Positions 9,697 through 18,679 of a stretch of DNA of 61,388 bases are shown in pieces. The stretch is taken from contig CAMCDS010000012.1 in the NCBI GenBank assembly GCA_945873625.1, positions 1 through 61,388 on the forward strand, in the 5' to 3' direction. The translations under genes were made by a program, and so were the position numbers. Below the pieces are notes generated by a model. That model was not told the origin of the DNA, ran no database searches, and saw only the letters and a list, made by a program, of their open reading frames with translations. Positions within the stretch are counted from its first letter, which is position 1. Every line of letters starts with the position of its first letter. The DNA is from an uncultured Porphyromonadaceae bacterium (lineage in GTDB: Bacteria; Bacteroidota; Bacteroidia; Bacteroidales; Muribaculaceae).

Positions 9697-10251
9697 TTAT
9701 TTAGCATTGGCCGACTTACCCGACTTGCGACGGATGATTTCGCCGACAAACTTGATGCCCTTGCCCTTGTAAGGCTCAGGCTTGCGGAGCGAGCGGATCT
9801 TGGCGCATACCTGGCCGAGAAGCTGCTTGTCGCTGCTCTCGAGGATAATCAGAGGGTTCTTGTTGCGCTCAGACTTGGCCTCTACCTTGATTTCTTTCGG
9901 AAGCTTGATGAAGATGGCGTGGGAGAAGCCCAGCGCGAGCTCCAGCACCTGGCCGGTGGCTGTGGCGCGGTAACCTACGCCTACGAGCTCCATCTCTTTC
10001 TTATAGCCTTCCGACACACCTACCACCATGTTGTGGATAAGCGCACGATAGAGTCCGTGCATGGCGCGGTGCTCGCGCTCGTCGTCGGGACGGGTAAGCT
10101 GCACGTGGCCGTCGGCCACAGCTACCTCGATGTCGGGGTTGATCTCCTGCGACAGCTCGCCCTTCGGGCCCTTCACTGTCACTACGTGGTCTTTCACCTG
10201 TACGGTTACGCCGGCAGGTATCTCAATGGGTGCTTTACCTATTCTTGACAT
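9697..10251 (-). CDS. rplF: 50S ribosomal protein L6 (uL6)
   Basis: 184 residues of two repeated alpha/beta domains, starting [20 protein letters not shown]. The C-terminal signature [20 protein letters not shown] sits near the sarcin-ricin loop and factor-binding site. Placed between rpsH and rplR. Confidence 0.98.
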   Translation of the reverse strand: MSRIGKAPIEIPAGVTVQVKDHVVTVKGPKGELSQEINPDIEVAVADGHVQLTRPDDEREHRAMHGLYRALIHNMVVGVSEGYKKEMELVGVGYRATATGQVLELALGFSHAIFIKLPKEIKVEAKSERNKNPLIILESSDKQLLGQVCAKIRSLRKPEPYKGKGIKFVGEIIRRKSGKSANAK

Positions 10252-10270
10252 AAAAAAATACCTCCTGTCT

Positions 10271-10669
10271 TTAATATACGTAACACAATACTTCGCCGCC
10301 GATCTTCATGTCTTTGGCCTGCTTGTTGGTCATCACGCCCTTCGACGTGGAGAGAATAGCGATGCCCAGACCATTCAGCACGCGAGGCATTTCCTTATAG
10401 CCTGTGTACTGGCGGAGGCCCGGACGCGATACGCGGTGAAGGTTCTTGATTGCATTCACGCGATCGACAGGATCATACTTCAGGGCGATCTTGATGATTC
10501 CCTGCGGAGTCTCACCCTCTTCGAACTTATAGTTCAGGATGTAGCCCTGCTCGAAGAGAATTTTTGTGATCTCCTTTTTCATTTTCGACGCCGGAATCTC
10601 GACCACACGGTGTCCCGCGCGAATCGCATTCCTCAATCTGGTCAAATAGTCTGCTATCGGATCAGTCAT
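10271..10669 (-). CDS. rpsH: 30S ribosomal protein S8 (uS8)
   Basis: 132 residues beginning MTDPIADYLTRLRNAIRAGH and ending in the RNA-binding strand region GLGIAILSTSKGVMTNKQA. uS8 is a primary 16S rRNA binder and in E. coli the repressor of the spc operon. Here it is the first r-protein gene after the interruption, so its partner rpsN lies 1.9 kb upstream. A promoter at about 10,880 gives it a leader of about 200 bases. Confidence 0.98.
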   Translation of the reverse strand: MTDPIADYLTRLRNAIRAGHRVVEIPASKMKKEITKILFEQGYILNYKFEEGETPQGIIKIALKYDPVDRVNAIKNLHRVSRPGLRQYTGYKEMPRVLNGLGIAILSTSKGVMTNKQAKDMKIGGEVLCYVY

Positions 10670-10749
10670 TGTTTTGATGTTTAAATTGATTCAGATTTAC
10701 TGAACAATATTTAATACTCTCTAATATGTCTTTTTATACGTTTGATAAT

Positions 10750-10825
10750 AAGGCGGTTGGCGCGCTGGATTCGCAACCCTTACGGCTTCCGGCCCCATCA
10801 TATCCAAGACGTCGCCCGCCTTGGA
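10750..10825 (-). promoter_or_regulatory. Leader of rpsH with two competing pairings
   Basis: On the minus strand TCCAAG (10825-10820) can pair with CTTGGA (10808-10803) to form a local hairpin. AAGGCGG (10822-10816) can instead pair with CCGCCTT (10756-10750). The two pairings share bases 10820-10822 and exclude each other. This resembles an attenuation-type switch, but function is inference and no leader family was recognised. Confidence 0.3.
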
Positions 10826-10873
10826 CTCCGCGGCTCTGACGCTCCCTGCGCCTTTCCGCAGCCAAAAATACGC

Positions 10874-10882
10874 GCAAAGATA
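10874..10882 (-). promoter_or_regulatory. Promoter -7 box in front of rpsH
   Basis: TATCTTTGC on the minus strand fits the Bacteroidota -7 consensus TAnnTTTGC and lies in an AT-rich stretch just downstream of the aldolase gene. The -33 element is weak (TGTT about 20 bases upstream). It would let rpsH and all distal r-protein genes be expressed independently of the rpsL promoter. Confidence 0.6.
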
Positions 10883-10959
10883 CAAACTTTTCCGCTTATG
10901 AACACCCCTTTGCGCTATTATTTCTGAATATTTAACTATTTTTAACTTATAGCAATCCC

Positions 10960-12033
10960 CTATGTCGGAGGATTTGCTGCACTCGCTTTGGAGGCTATCA
11001 GCGATATGAGCGCATCTACATCGGCTTCGGTGGTCGACCAGTCGGTTACGAACCGCACTGTCGACGATGACTCGCCGCGCGGACCCCATAGTGAGAAACC
11101 GACTGACGGGGATATCGCGTCGATAAGCTCGTTGGGAAGGTGGAAGAAAAGCTGGTTAGTGGGCGAAGCTATTGCTTCTTCGAGTCCGAGGGCGAGCAGG
11201 CCTTCGCGAAGTCGGCTCGCTGTAGAAATACCGTTGCTGCCGATTTCCCGGTAGAGCCCTGACTCAAATAACGCCTTGAACTGCACTCCCAGCAAACGCC
11301 CCTTGGCAAGCAGCGCGCCGTGACGCTTCATCTGCGAAAAGAAGTGAGGGAGAAGCTCCTCCGACGGGCATACGACGGCTTCGCCGAAAAGCAGACCGGC
11401 CTTGGTGCCGCCAATGTAGAACACGTCGCAGAGTCTGGCCATGTCGCGTAGGCCGACGTCGCTATCCGGGGCAGCGAGGGCGTATATCAGCCTCGCGCCG
11501 TCGGCGAAGAGGGGTATTGAATACTCGCGGCATACTTCGGAGAGACGCGTTAGCTCATCGAGTGAATAGAGCGTGCCGAGCTCCGTGGGCTGCGAGATAT
11601 ACACTGCTCCGGGCTCCTCTATATGCTCATGTGTCTCGTCGGCGTAGTATGATTCGAGATAACTGCGCAGAGCTTCCGAAGTCAGCTTGCCGTCGAATGC
11701 AGGGAGCGCTATGACCTTATGTCCCGACGCTTCGATGGCACCGGCTTCGTGCACATTGATGTGCCCCTCCTCGGCGCAGACTACGCCTTGCCACTGCCGG
11801 AGCAACGCGTCGATGACAGTAGCATTGGTCTGTGTTCCGCCGACCATGAAAGCTACAAGACCGCAGTCGAGGCCACATTCCTCAAGAATGAGCCTGCGGG
11901 CCTCGTCGCAGTAGGGATCGAGGCCGTAGCCGGGCGACACCTCCATGTTAGAGTCGACAAGCGCGCGAATCACATCGGGATGCGCGCCTCGCGAATAATC
12001 ACATTCAAAGTGCAGTTGAGAAATTTTTTCCAT
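10960..12033 (-). CDS. Low-specificity threonine aldolase / beta-eliminating lyase family protein
   Basis: Fold-type I PLP enzyme of 357 residues, probably cleaving L-threonine or a related beta-hydroxy amino acid to glycine and an aldehyde. Visible features: HEAGAIEASGHKV near residue 95 (ring-stacking His), FADGAR with Asp178 for the pyridine nitrogen and the adjacent Arg181, and the Schiff-base Lys211 in YIGGTKAGLLFGEA. It is inserted on the coding strand between rpsN and rpsH, a position normally occupied by no gene. A repeat copy ends about 13 bases from its start. The family is firm; the exact substrate is not. Confidence 0.85.
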   Translation of the reverse strand: MEKISQLHFECDYSRGAHPDVIRALVDSNMEVSPGYGLDPYCDEARRLILEECGLDCGLVAFMVGGTQTNATVIDALLRQWQGVVCAEEGHINVHEAGAIEASGHKVIALPAFDGKLTSEALRSYLESYYADETHEHIEEPGAVYISQPTELGTLYSLDELTRLSEVCREYSIPLFADGARLIYALAAPDSDVGLRDMARLCDVFYIGGTKAGLLFGEAVVCPSEELLPHFFSQMKRHGALLAKGRLLGVQFKALFESGLYREIGSNGISTASRLREGLLALGLEEAIASPTNQLFFHLPNELIDAISPSVGFSLWGPRGESSSTVRFVTDWSTTEADVDALISLIASKASAANPPT

Positions 12034-12045
12034 GCAGCAATATTA

Positions 12046-12080
12046 AGACCCCATTCTCCAATATTTGTTGATGCTGGGGT
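12046..12080 (+). repeat. Terminal inverted repeat, left copy
   Basis: Starts AGACCCCATTCTCCAATATT and ends in GGGGT; pairs as an inverted copy with 12451-12417. Thirty of 35 positions are identical and all five differences are transitions. The arms GACCCCA (12047-12053) and TGGGGTC (12075-12081) also make it a hairpin by itself. Confidence 0.75.
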
Positions 12081-12082
12081 CG

Positions 12083-12173
12083 CATATCTCTGAGTGATTT
12101 TTGTCTTGTGATGAAGGAGCGTAGCAGTAGCTACGTGACTGAAGAACAAGACAAAAAGCGCCAGAGAGATGCG
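12083..12173. repeat. Long three-part palindromic stem-loop
   Basis: Nested arms around a centre near 12128: CGTAGC-AGTA-GCTACG (12120-12135); TTTTTGTCTTGT (12098-12109) with ACAAGACAAAAA (12146-12157), a perfect 12-bp match; and an outer ATCTCTG/CAGAGAGAT pairing. The symmetry is strong on both strands, so DNA or RNA could form it. Confidence 0.75.
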
Positions 12174-12416
12174 CTGTTAAGGTAATTCTTCATACCGCCA
12201 AAGGGATTGCAATGGTGGCGTATGCGATGTTTATGTTGCAATCCATATAATTCTGCTCCTTCCCGGATTATTCACAGACATATTTATTATCAGTTATCCG
12301 TGGAAGAAATTACCGTCTCCCCGGCCAATCGTCATGCAACTGAGTCCGCTTGTTTCGGTTACAATTCAACCGCATTGCTCCCTCACTGCGCGAACACATC
12401 CGCACGACGCCTGACC

Positions 12417-12451
12417 GCCCCGGCGTCAACAAATATTGGGGAACGGGGTCT
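12417..12451 (-). repeat. Terminal inverted repeat, right copy
   Basis: Read on the minus strand it starts AGACCCCGTTCCCCAATATT and ends in GGGGC. It is the inverted partner of 12046-12080, leaving 336 bases between the copies. It lies about 95 bases past the rpsN stop codon. Confidence 0.75.
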
Positions 12452-12544
12452 AAAAGTGCGACTGCCATCGGGCCAAAGCCGGACGGCAGTCGGATATTGA
12501 ATTTTGCGGATAAACCGGAAAAATCTGATTTGAGGCAGTATGGA

Positions 12545-12847
12545 TTACCAGCTTGCCTTCTTTACGCCCGGGATGAGACCGGCAGAAGCCATCTCGCGGA
12601 ACTGAATACGCGAAATGCCAAACTGACGCATGTATCCTTTGGGACGACCGGTGATTTCGCAACGGTTGTGGAGGCGTACTTTCGAAGCGTTTTTGGGGAG
12701 CTTCTGAAGTTTGGTAAGAGCCTCGTAGTCGATGTTACCGTCGGCGTCGGCCAGAGCGGCTTTCTTAAGGGCGGCTTTCCGTTCGGCATACTTAGCCACC
12801 ATCTTCTGGCGCTTCACTTCGCGCGCCTTCATTGATTCTTTAGCCAT
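12545..12847 (-). CDS. rpsN: 30S ribosomal protein S14 (uS14), long zinc-free form
   Basis: 100 residues starting [20 protein letters not shown]. The C-terminal core [19 protein letters not shown] carries one Cys and no CxxC pairs, so this is the long form that does not bind zinc. It follows rplE by 17 bases. rpsH, its normal downstream neighbour, is displaced by the inserted aldolase locus. Confidence 0.98.
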   Translation of the reverse strand: MAKESMKAREVKRQKMVAKYAERKAALKKAALADADGNIDYEALTKLQKLPKNASKVRLHNRCEITGRPKGYMRQFGISRIQFREMASAGLIPGVKKASW

Positions 12848-12864
12848 AGACTTTCGGGGGATAA

Positions 12865-13404
12865 TTATTTCTTAAACGGTAAGCCAAACTTCTTAAGCAG
12901 CGCGAAACCCTCTTCGTCGGTGTTAGCGGTGGTGACGAAGGTGATGTTCATACCCTGAAGCTTAGGTACATTGTCGATGTTGATCTCGGGGAAGATGATC
13001 TGCTCGGTGATGCCCAGCGTGTAGTTTCCGCGGCCGTCGAGCTTCGAGTTGATACCCTTGAAGTCGCGGATACGGGGAAGTGCCACGCGCACGAGACGCT
13101 CGAGGAACTCATACATTCTGTCCTTGCGGAGCGTAACCATGACGCCTACGGGCATCTTCTTACGCAGCTTGAATGCAGCGATATCCTTTTTCGAGAGAGT
13201 AGCCACAGCCTTCTGGCCGGTGATGGCGGTAATCTCGTTGATTGCGGTTTCGATGAGCTTCTTGTCCTGAGTGGCTGCACCGAGACCCTGGTTGATGACG
13301 ATTTTCTCGAGTTTGGGCACCTGCATGATCGTGGAGTAGTTGAACTCCTTGATCAGTTCGGGCACGATTCTCTCTTTATATTCTTTGCTCAGTGTGGTGC
13401 TCAT
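12865..13404 (-). CDS. rplE: 50S ribosomal protein L5 (uL5)
   Basis: 179 residues; binds 5S rRNA and the P-site tRNA elbow. Conserved stretches are [13 protein letters not shown] near the N-terminus, [19 protein letters not shown] in the middle and [18 protein letters not shown] at the end. Its start overlaps the rplX stop by one base, which suggests translational coupling. Confidence 0.98.
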   Translation of the reverse strand: MSTTLSKEYKERIVPELIKEFNYSTIMQVPKLEKIVINQGLGAATQDKKLIETAINEITAITGQKAVATLSKKDIAAFKLRKKMPVGVMVTLRKDRMYEFLERLVRVALPRIRDFKGINSKLDGRGNYTLGITEQIIFPEINIDNVPKLQGMNITFVTTANTDEEGFALLKKFGLPFKK

Positions 13405-13724
13405 TACTTAATCTCCTCTCCTGATTTTTTAGAGTAACGTACTAATTTTCCCTTGTCGTCGGCGCGGCGACCGATGCGGGTGGGTTTGCCCGACTTGGGG
13501 TCGACGAGGTTGAGGTTGGAGATGTGTACCGGGGCCTCGATCTTGACGATGCCGCCCTGGGGGTACTTTGCACTGGGCTTAGTGCTCTTCGAGACGATGT
13601 TGACACCCTCGACGATAGCGCGGCTCTTCTTCACCTGCACTTCGAGGACACGTCCGGTCTTGCCTTTGTCGTCGCCGGCATTGACGTAGACCGTGTCTCC
13701 CTTCTTTATATGCAATTTTGCCAT
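13404..13724 (-). CDS. rplX: 50S ribosomal protein L24 (uL24)
   Basis: 106 residues with the KOW motif near the start ([19 protein letters not shown]). An assembly initiator that binds 23S domain I at the exit-tunnel rim. Placed between rplN and rplE; its stop codon shares a base with the rplE start. Confidence 0.98.
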   Translation of the reverse strand: MAKLHIKKGDTVYVNAGDDKGKTGRVLEVQVKKSRAIVEGVNIVSKSTKPSAKYPQGGIVKIEAPVHISNLNLVDPKSGKPTRIGRRADDKGKLVRYSKKSGEEIK

Positions 13725-13745
13725 AAGGATTTTAGTGTTTAGAGG

Positions 13746-14111
13746 TTAAAGTACTTCGGGTGCCAGCGAGACGATTTTCATGTTGGTGGCGCGAAGCTCG
13801 CGGGCTACCGGGCCGAAGATACGCGTGCCGCGGATTTCACCGGCGTTGTTGAGGAGCACGCACGCATTGTCGTCGAAACGGATGTAGGAGCCGTCGGCGC
13901 GACGGATTTCCTTCTTGGTGCGTACCACCACAGCCTTCGAGACTGTGCCCTTCTTCACGTCGGACGAGGGGATGGTGCTTTTGATGGCAACTACGATGAT
14001 ATCACCTACCGAAGCATAGCGACGGCCTGTTCCGCCAAGCACATGGATGCAGAGAGCTTCCTTTGCACCGCTGTTGTCTGCGACTGTCAGTCTTGATTCA
14101 CTCTGTATCAT
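13746..14111 (-). CDS. rplN: 50S ribosomal protein L14 (uL14)
   Basis: 121 residues: [20 protein letters not shown] and the signature [21 protein letters not shown] beta-barrel protein at the intersubunit bridges and the binding site of the RsfS silencing factor. It begins 2 bases after the rpsQ stop. Confidence 0.98.
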   Translation of the reverse strand: MIQSESRLTVADNSGAKEALCIHVLGGTGRRYASVGDIIVVAIKSTIPSSDVKKGTVSKAVVVRTKKEIRRADGSYIRFDDNACVLLNNAGEIRGTRIFGPVARELRATNMKIVSLAPEVL

Positions 14112-14113
14112 GC

Positions 14114-14374
14114 TTACTTAACTTTTTCGATTATTTCAACGAGTCTCCATCTCTTGGTCTTGCTCAGAGGGCGGGTCTCCATCAGGCGCACGGTGTCGCC
14201 GATCGAGCACTCGTTTTTCTCATCGTGAGCGTGGTATTTCTTTGTCTTGTTGACAAACTTGCCATAGATAGGGTGCTTCTCCTTCCATTTGATTTCGACC
14301 GTGATGGTCTTGTCGCATTTGTTGCTCGAAACAACCCCGATTCTTTCTTTTCTCAAATGTCTTTTCTCTTCCAT
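14114..14374 (-). CDS. rpsQ: 30S ribosomal protein S17 (uS17)
   Basis: 86-residue OB-fold protein: [38 protein letters not shown] and the end motif [16 protein letters not shown] primary binder of 16S helices 7 and 11. Between rpmC and rplN. Confidence 0.98.
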   Translation of the reverse strand: MEEKRHLRKERIGVVSSNKCDKTITVEIKWKEKHPIYGKFVNKTKKYHAHDEKNECSIGDTVRLMETRPLSKTKRWRLVEIIEKVK

Positions 14375-14395
14375 TTTTCTGAATGCTTCTGGGGA

Positions 14396-14617
14396 TTATT
14401 CTTTTACTTCGGGAGCTGCGGCCACTGCGGCGAGTTCCTTCTGACGCAACACGGTCTTCATAACGGCGATCTCGCGACGCGATTTGGTGATCTTCGCGGG
14501 ATTGTCGATGGGAGATATCGCGTGCGTTACTTTCAATTCACGATAAGCCTTCTCGGCGACCTCGATCTGGTCGCGCAGGTCCTGAAGGCTTAATTCCTTG
14601 ATTTCTTCCTTTTTCAT
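14396..14617 (-). CDS. rpmC: 50S ribosomal protein L29 (uL29)
   Basis: 73 residues forming the expected two-helix hairpin (MKKEEIKELSLQDLRDQIEV; KSRREIAVMKTVLRQKEL) with a short Ala/Val/Glu tail. Sits at the exit tunnel next to L23. A 215-base spacer with two hairpins separates it from rplP, whereas in most bacteria the two genes nearly touch. Confidence 0.97.
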   Translation of the reverse strand: MKKEEIKELSLQDLRDQIEVAEKAYRELKVTHAISPIDNPAKITKSRREIAVMKTVLRQKELAAVAAAPEVKE

Positions 14618-14832
14618 TTGGATTTGTTCTATCTGTTTGTGCCTCGCCGCTGCTTCCGCCGGGCCGGATGACCCGGCGGAAGAGCGGTGTCGGCTTTGAT
14701 TGGCTGTTGTTGGGGAATCCGTTTCATCAACGCACGCCGGCCGTGATTATTGTGCAGAGCACGAAAAAAATCATTTTTTTCGAATCAGGCCGTCGTCCGC
14801 TGTCGGGATGCCCCGGCGTAGATCCTAGGGAA
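14618..14832 (-). promoter_or_regulatory. Structured spacer rplP-rpmC
   Basis: The 215 bases hold a strong stem CTTCCGCCGGG / CCCGGCGGAAG near 14,652-14,683 and an A/T palindrome CGAAAAAAA-TCA-TTTTTTTCG near 14,762-14,782. Neither is a simple terminator, since the operon continues. Their role in mRNA processing or autoregulation is unknown. Confidence 0.35.
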
Positions 14833-15264
14833 TCAGACGTTCTGGGTGGGGTCGTAGTCGCGACGCACCACGAACTTCGTGATCACCGGGAGCTTCTGGG
14901 CTGCCAGACGAAGAGCCTCCTTGGCCACGTCGTAGGGAACGCCCTCAACCTCGATGATGATACGTCCGGGAGTAACGGGTGCCACGAATCCTTCGGGGTT
15001 ACCTTTACCTTTACCCATTCGCACCTCAGCAGGCTTCTTTGTGATGGGCTTGTCCGGGAAGATGCGTATCCAAATCTGACCCTGACGCTGCATGTAGCGG
15101 GTTACAGCGATACGAGCAGCTTCGATCTGCCGACCGGTGATCCATTTCGATTCGAGCGTCTTGATGCCAAAGGAGCCGAATGCGAGCTGGTTGCCACGCT
15201 GGGCCTCGCCTTTCATGCGGCCCTTTTGCGAGCGGCGGAATTTGGTTCTTTTCGGTTGTAACAT
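14833..15264 (-). CDS. rplP: 50S ribosomal protein L16 (uL16)
   Basis: 143 residues starting [19 protein letters not shown]. It carries the conserved loop [20 protein letters not shown] that reaches the peptidyl-transferase/A-site region. It follows rpsC in the S10 operon order. Confidence 0.98.
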   Translation of the reverse strand: MLQPKRTKFRRSQKGRMKGEAQRGNQLAFGSFGIKTLESKWITGRQIEAARIAVTRYMQRQGQIWIRIFPDKPITKKPAEVRMGKGKGNPEGFVAPVTPGRIIIEVEGVPYDVAKEALRLAAQKLPVITKFVVRRDYDPTQNV

Positions 15265-15328
15265 TTTATCTCTTTTCTCTTAGAGGTCGTTTTAAATCTT
15301 TGTATCGTATACTCTCAGTCTGCACGAT

Positions 15329-16096
15329 TTAACGCTCGCCGCGGTCCTGACGGTTGCCACGGTCGCCACGGTCGCCGCCGCGTTTGCCGCGGAAGCCACC
15401 CTTGCGTTCGCGCTCACGACGTCCGCCCGGCTCTTTGGCGCCGATGGCGTAGGAGGGAGTGAGCTCCTTCTTGCCATACACTTCGCCACGGCAGATCCAC
15501 ACCTTGATGCCGAGGATTCCCACCTTGGTGAGAGCCTCAACGAGGGCGTAGTCGATGTCGGCGCGGAGAGTGTGGAGCGGAGTGCGTCCTTCCTTGAACA
15601 TCTCGGAGCGCGCGATTTCAGCACCGTTGAGACGTCCGCTGATCTGCACCTTGATGCCTTCGGCGCCCATACGCATCGTGGATGCGATGGCCATCTTCAC
15701 GGCACGACGGTAGGCCATCTTACCCTCGATCTGGCGGGCAAGGTTTGAGGCCACGATCTCGGCGTCGAGCTCGGGGCGCTTGATCTCGTGGATGTTGATC
15801 TGCACCTCCTTGTCGGTGAGCTTCTTGAGCTCCTCCTTGAGGGCGTCCACTTCCTGACCGCCCTTGCCGATGATGACACCGGGGCGCGAAGTGCAGATAG
15901 TAACGGTCACCATCTTGAGCGTGCGCTCGATGATGATGCGCGAAACGCTGGCCTTGGCAAGACGTGTGCGCAGGTATTTGCGGATCTTGGAGTCCTCAAG
16001 AAGAGTGTCGCCGTATTTCTTTCCGCCATACCAGTTGGAATCCCAGCCACGGATGACACCGAGGCGGTTGCTAATCGGATTTACTTTCTGTCCCAT
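15329..16096 (-). CDS. rpsC: 30S ribosomal protein S3 (uS3) with Arg/Gly-rich tail
   Basis: 255 residues: [20 protein letters not shown], the type-2 KH domain with [15 protein letters not shown], and the C-terminal domain with [19 protein letters not shown]. Forms the mRNA entry tunnel with S4 and S5. The last ~30 residues are an RG/RGD-rich extension ([16 protein letters not shown]) beyond the usual end. The PNPase in this window has a closely similar tail. Confidence 0.98.
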   Translation of the reverse strand: MGQKVNPISNRLGVIRGWDSNWYGGKKYGDTLLEDSKIRKYLRTRLAKASVSRIIIERTLKMVTVTICTSRPGVIIGKGGQEVDALKEELKKLTDKEVQINIHEIKRPELDAEIVASNLARQIEGKMAYRRAVKMAIASTMRMGAEGIKVQISGRLNGAEIARSEMFKEGRTPLHTLRADIDYALVEALTKVGILGIKVWICRGEVYGKKELTPSYAIGAKEPGGRRERERKGGFRGKRGGDRGDRGNRQDRGER

Positions 16097-16106
16097 CTTG
16101 CCTGAA

Positions 16107-16511
16107 TTAAGCGTTTTCGTTATTGATAGTATCTACGTACAAAGTCACGTGGTTGGAGCGTTTGCGGATTCTGTAGCCGCGGCCCTGCGGAGCGGGGCGG
16201 AGACGCTTGAGCATCGGGGCGCAGTCTACGAAGACAGTTTTCACGTAGAGATCGCCGGCCTCTGCTTTGCGCTCGTTTTTCTGCTCCCAGTTGGCGATAG
16301 CCGAGCGGAGCAGCTTCTCCACTTTTCTGGCAGCTTCCTTGTTGGAGAATTTAAGGATGCCGAGAGCCTTGAAAGCCTCCTGACCGCGTACCATGTCGAC
16401 TACGAGTCGCATTTTGCGGGGCGATGAGGGGACGTTGCGCAGCTTTGCGAAGTATTCGCTCTTGCGGGCCTCCTTTATAGCGTCAGCTGATTGTCTTTTT
16501 CTTAAACCCAT
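16107..16511 (-). CDS. rplV: 50S ribosomal protein L22 (uL22)
   Basis: 134 residues with the tunnel-lining beta-hairpin near [20 protein letters not shown] and the helical body [20 protein letters not shown]. This loop is a macrolide resistance hotspot; no deletion or duplication is obvious. Ten bases upstream of rpsC. Confidence 0.98.
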   Translation of the reverse strand: MGLRKRQSADAIKEARKSEYFAKLRNVPSSPRKMRLVVDMVRGQEAFKALGILKFSNKEAARKVEKLLRSAIANWEQKNERKAEAGDLYVKTVFVDCAPMLKRLRPAPQGRGYRIRKRSNHVTLYVDTINNENA

Positions 16512-16573
16512 TGTATTGTGTTCGTTTTTTTGTTCAGGAATGAATTCGTGGATTCAGAGCTGGCATCCGAAGA

Positions 16574-16843
16574 TTATTTCTTCTTGTTGCCGGCGTGTCC
16601 GCGGAATGTGCGCGTAGGTGCAAATTCACCCAGCTTGTGGCCGACCATGTTCTCGGTGACGTAGACGGGGATGAATTTGTTGCCGTTGTGTACAGCGAAG
16701 GTGTGGCCGACAAAGTCGGGCGAAATCATCGAGGCGCGGCTCCATGTCTTGATCACCGACTTCTTGCCGGATTCGTCCATGGCGGCCACCTTCTTCTCGA
16801 GTTTGACGCTGATAAACGGTCCTTTTTTAAGTGAACGACTCAT
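16574..16843 (-). CDS. rpsS: 30S ribosomal protein S19 (uS19)
   Basis: 89 residues: [20 protein letters not shown] and the signature [20 protein letters not shown], ending [10 protein letters not shown]. Located in the 30S head beside S13. Between rplB and rplV. Confidence 0.98.
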   Translation of the reverse strand: MSRSLKKGPFISVKLEKKVAAMDESGKKSVIKTWSRASMISPDFVGHTFAVHNGNKFIPVYVTENMVGHKLGEFAPTRTFRGHAGNKKK

Positions 16844-16871
16844 AAAGTTGTGTTCTTAACGATTAATCAAT

Positions 16872-17738
16872 TTACTTTTTCCTTCTCTCAATGATGTACT
16901 TGTTCGAGTGCTTCTTCGGCGAACGAGTCTTGAGGCCCTTGGCGTAGAGACCGGTGCGCGAGCGCGGGTGTCCGCCGCTCTGACGGCCTTCGCCACCGCC
17001 CATCGGGTGGTCGACAGGGTTCATGACAACGCCGCGGTTGTGCGGACGACGGCCGAGCCAGCGGCTGCGGCCAGCCTTGCCGCTCTGCTCGAGAGCGTGG
17101 TCGGAGTTGCCGACAACGCCTACAGTAGCGCGGCATGTAAGGAGCACCTTACGAGTTTCACCGGAAGGCAATTTGATAATCGCGTAGTCGCCTTCGCGCG
17201 AGGTGAGCTGAGCGAAAGTGCCGGCGGAGCGGGCCATGGATGCACCCTGGCCGGGCTTGAGCTCAATACAATGGATAAGAGTACCTACGGGGATCTTCGC
17301 AAGGGGAAGAGTGTTGCCTACCTCGGGAGCTGCATCGGCGCCGCTGATTACGGTCTGTCCTACCTCAAGGCCGTTGGGGGCGATGATGTAGGCCTTTGAG
17401 CCGTCTTTGTAGTAGAGCAGAGCGATGCGAGCCGAACGGTTGGGGTCGTACTCGATAGTCTTGACGATTGCGGGAACGCCGTCGTTGGTTCTCTTGAAAT
17501 CGATCAGACGCAATTTTCTCTTGTGGCCGCCACCGCGATAGCGGGTGGAGAGCTGACCGGAGGTGTTGCGGCCGCCGGTTGAGCGCTTGCCGACCGTAAG
17601 AGATTTTTCTGGTGCGTTAGCAGTGGATTTGCGAACGATTACGCTGCCATCCTTGACAACGGCCTCTTCGCGTTTGAATACACCAATAATCTTGTGTCTC
17701 TGGCCCGGAGTGGTGGGCTTGAATTTCTTAACTGCCAT
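16872..17738 (-). CDS. rplB: 50S ribosomal protein L2 (uL2)
   Basis: 288 residues. It has the RNA-binding domain with [14 protein letters not shown], and the C-terminal segment [20 protein letters not shown] with the conserved His implicated in peptidyl-transferase function and subunit joining. Between the N-terminal [10 protein letters not shown] and the APEKSL box it has an extra charged insert of about 14 residues ([20 protein letters not shown]) compared with the common ~274-residue form. Bacteroidales L2 may carry this routinely. Confidence 0.98.
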   Translation of the reverse strand: MAVKKFKPTTPGQRHKIIGVFKREEAVVKDGSVIVRKSTANAPEKSLTVGKRSTGGRNTSGQLSTRYRGGGHKRKLRLIDFKRTNDGVPAIVKTIEYDPNRSARIALLYYKDGSKAYIIAPNGLEVGQTVISGADAAPEVGNTLPLAKIPVGTLIHCIELKPGQGASMARSAGTFAQLTSREGDYAIIKLPSGETRKVLLTCRATVGVVGNSDHALEQSGKAGRSRWLGRRPHNRGVVMNPVDHPMGGGEGRQSGGHPRSRTGLYAKGLKTRSPKKHSNKYIIERRKK

Positions 17739-17743
17739 TATCC

Positions 17744-18034
17744 TTAAATATTGCTATAGTAGTCGATTGATTGTCCGGGCATTACGGTTACGTAAGCCTT
17801 TTTGAACGCCGGGCGGCGGCCACGGATGAGTCCGCCTTTGGTGTAGCGCTGTTTGCGCTTGCCGGCATAGTTGGCGATGTTGACCTTCACGACGCGAACG
17901 TTGTAGAGCTTCTCGACGATGTCTTTGATCTGAAACTTGTTGGCGTCGGGCGACACTGCAAACGTGTAGCAGTTCTGCTTTTCGCTGCTGGCGTTGGCCT
18001 TCTCGGTGATGATGGGTTTGATCTGGATGTCCAT
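17744..18034 (-). CDS. rplW: 50S ribosomal protein L23 (uL23)
   Basis: 96 residues beginning [20 protein letters not shown], with a conserved core ([20 protein letters not shown]) and a basic loop. The exit-tunnel docking site for signal recognition particle and trigger factor. Only 5 bases separate it from rplB. Confidence 0.97.
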   Translation of the reverse strand: MDIQIKPIITEKANASSEKQNCYTFAVSPDANKFQIKDIVEKLYNVRVVKVNIANYAGKRKQRYTKGGLIRGRRPAFKKAYVTVMPGQSIDYYSNI

Positions 18035-18046
18035 GTCGGTGTTTCC

Positions 18047-18679
18047 TTAGAATTCGTTAATTACAGCGAGGCTGTCTTCGGTTACGAGCATAGCGTCGTT
18101 GTTAAGCACCGCGTAGGTGTTGAGGTCGACGGCCTGCATCATCAGGGCGTTGGGCACGTTGCGCACGGAGAGCAGCACGTTGCGGTCCACGTCGTTCATG
18201 ACGAGGAGCACCTTGCTGTCTTCGAGCTTGAATGCCTTGGCGATGTTCATGTAGCTCTTCGTCTTGGGAGCCTCGAAAGTGAAGTTCTCGATGACGATGA
18301 TCTTGCCTTCGCTTGCTCTCGAAGTGAGGGCGAGCTTACGGGCGAGCGACTTCATCTTCTTGTTGAGCTTCGAGCGGTAGTCGCGCGGACGGGGACCGAA
18401 CACCGTGCCGCCGCCGCGGAGCAGCGGGGAGTTGATGTCGCCGCGACGAGCGCCGCCGCCACCTTTCTGGCGACCGAGCTTGCGGGTAGAGCCGCTTACT
18501 TCGGAACGCTCCTTGCTCTTGTGGGTTCCCTGGCGCTGGTTGCCGAGATACTGCTTCACGTCGAGATAAACGGTGTGTTCAGCGTTGCCTTTTGTAAGGT
18601 CAAGGCCAAAAACCTGGTCGTTGAGGACTACCTTGCGTCCGGTGTCTTCACCTTTGATGTTGAATACTGCTACTTCCAT
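18047..18679 (-). CDS. rplD: 50S ribosomal protein L4 (uL4)
   Basis: 210 residues. The extended tunnel loop has [20 protein letters not shown] and is followed by [20 protein letters not shown]. In E. coli L4 represses the S10 operon. Its start shares a base with the rplC stop. Confidence 0.98.
   Translation of the reverse strand: MEVAVFNIKGEDTGRKVVLNDQVFGLDLTKGNAEHTVYLDVKQYLGNQRQGTHKSKERSEVSGSTRKLGRQKGGGGARRGDINSPLLRGGGTVFGPRPRDYRSKLNKKMKSLARKLALTSRASEGKIIVIENFTFEAPKTKSYMNIAKAFKLEDSKVLLVMNDVDRNVLLSVRNVPNALMMQAVDLNTYAVLNNDAMLVTEDSLAVINEF

Larger units (their letters stand above)
12034..12544. other. Intergenic island of nested inverted repeats inside the spc operon
   Basis: These 511 bases hold no convincing gene. 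They contain a 35-base imperfect terminal inverted repeat (12046-12080 and 12417-12451), a long stem-loop centred on 12128, and a 9-bp inverted repeat GGATTGCAA (12204-12212) / TTGCAATCC (12236-12244). The arrangement resembles a MITE or repetitive palindromic element more than a leader. Confidence 0.55.

Noticed and set aside
10750..10830. tRNA-like sequence (GGTTGCGAATCC on the minus strand) before rpsH
   Set aside because: The T-loop lacks the invariant C, and no consistent acceptor, D and anticodon arms can be drawn.
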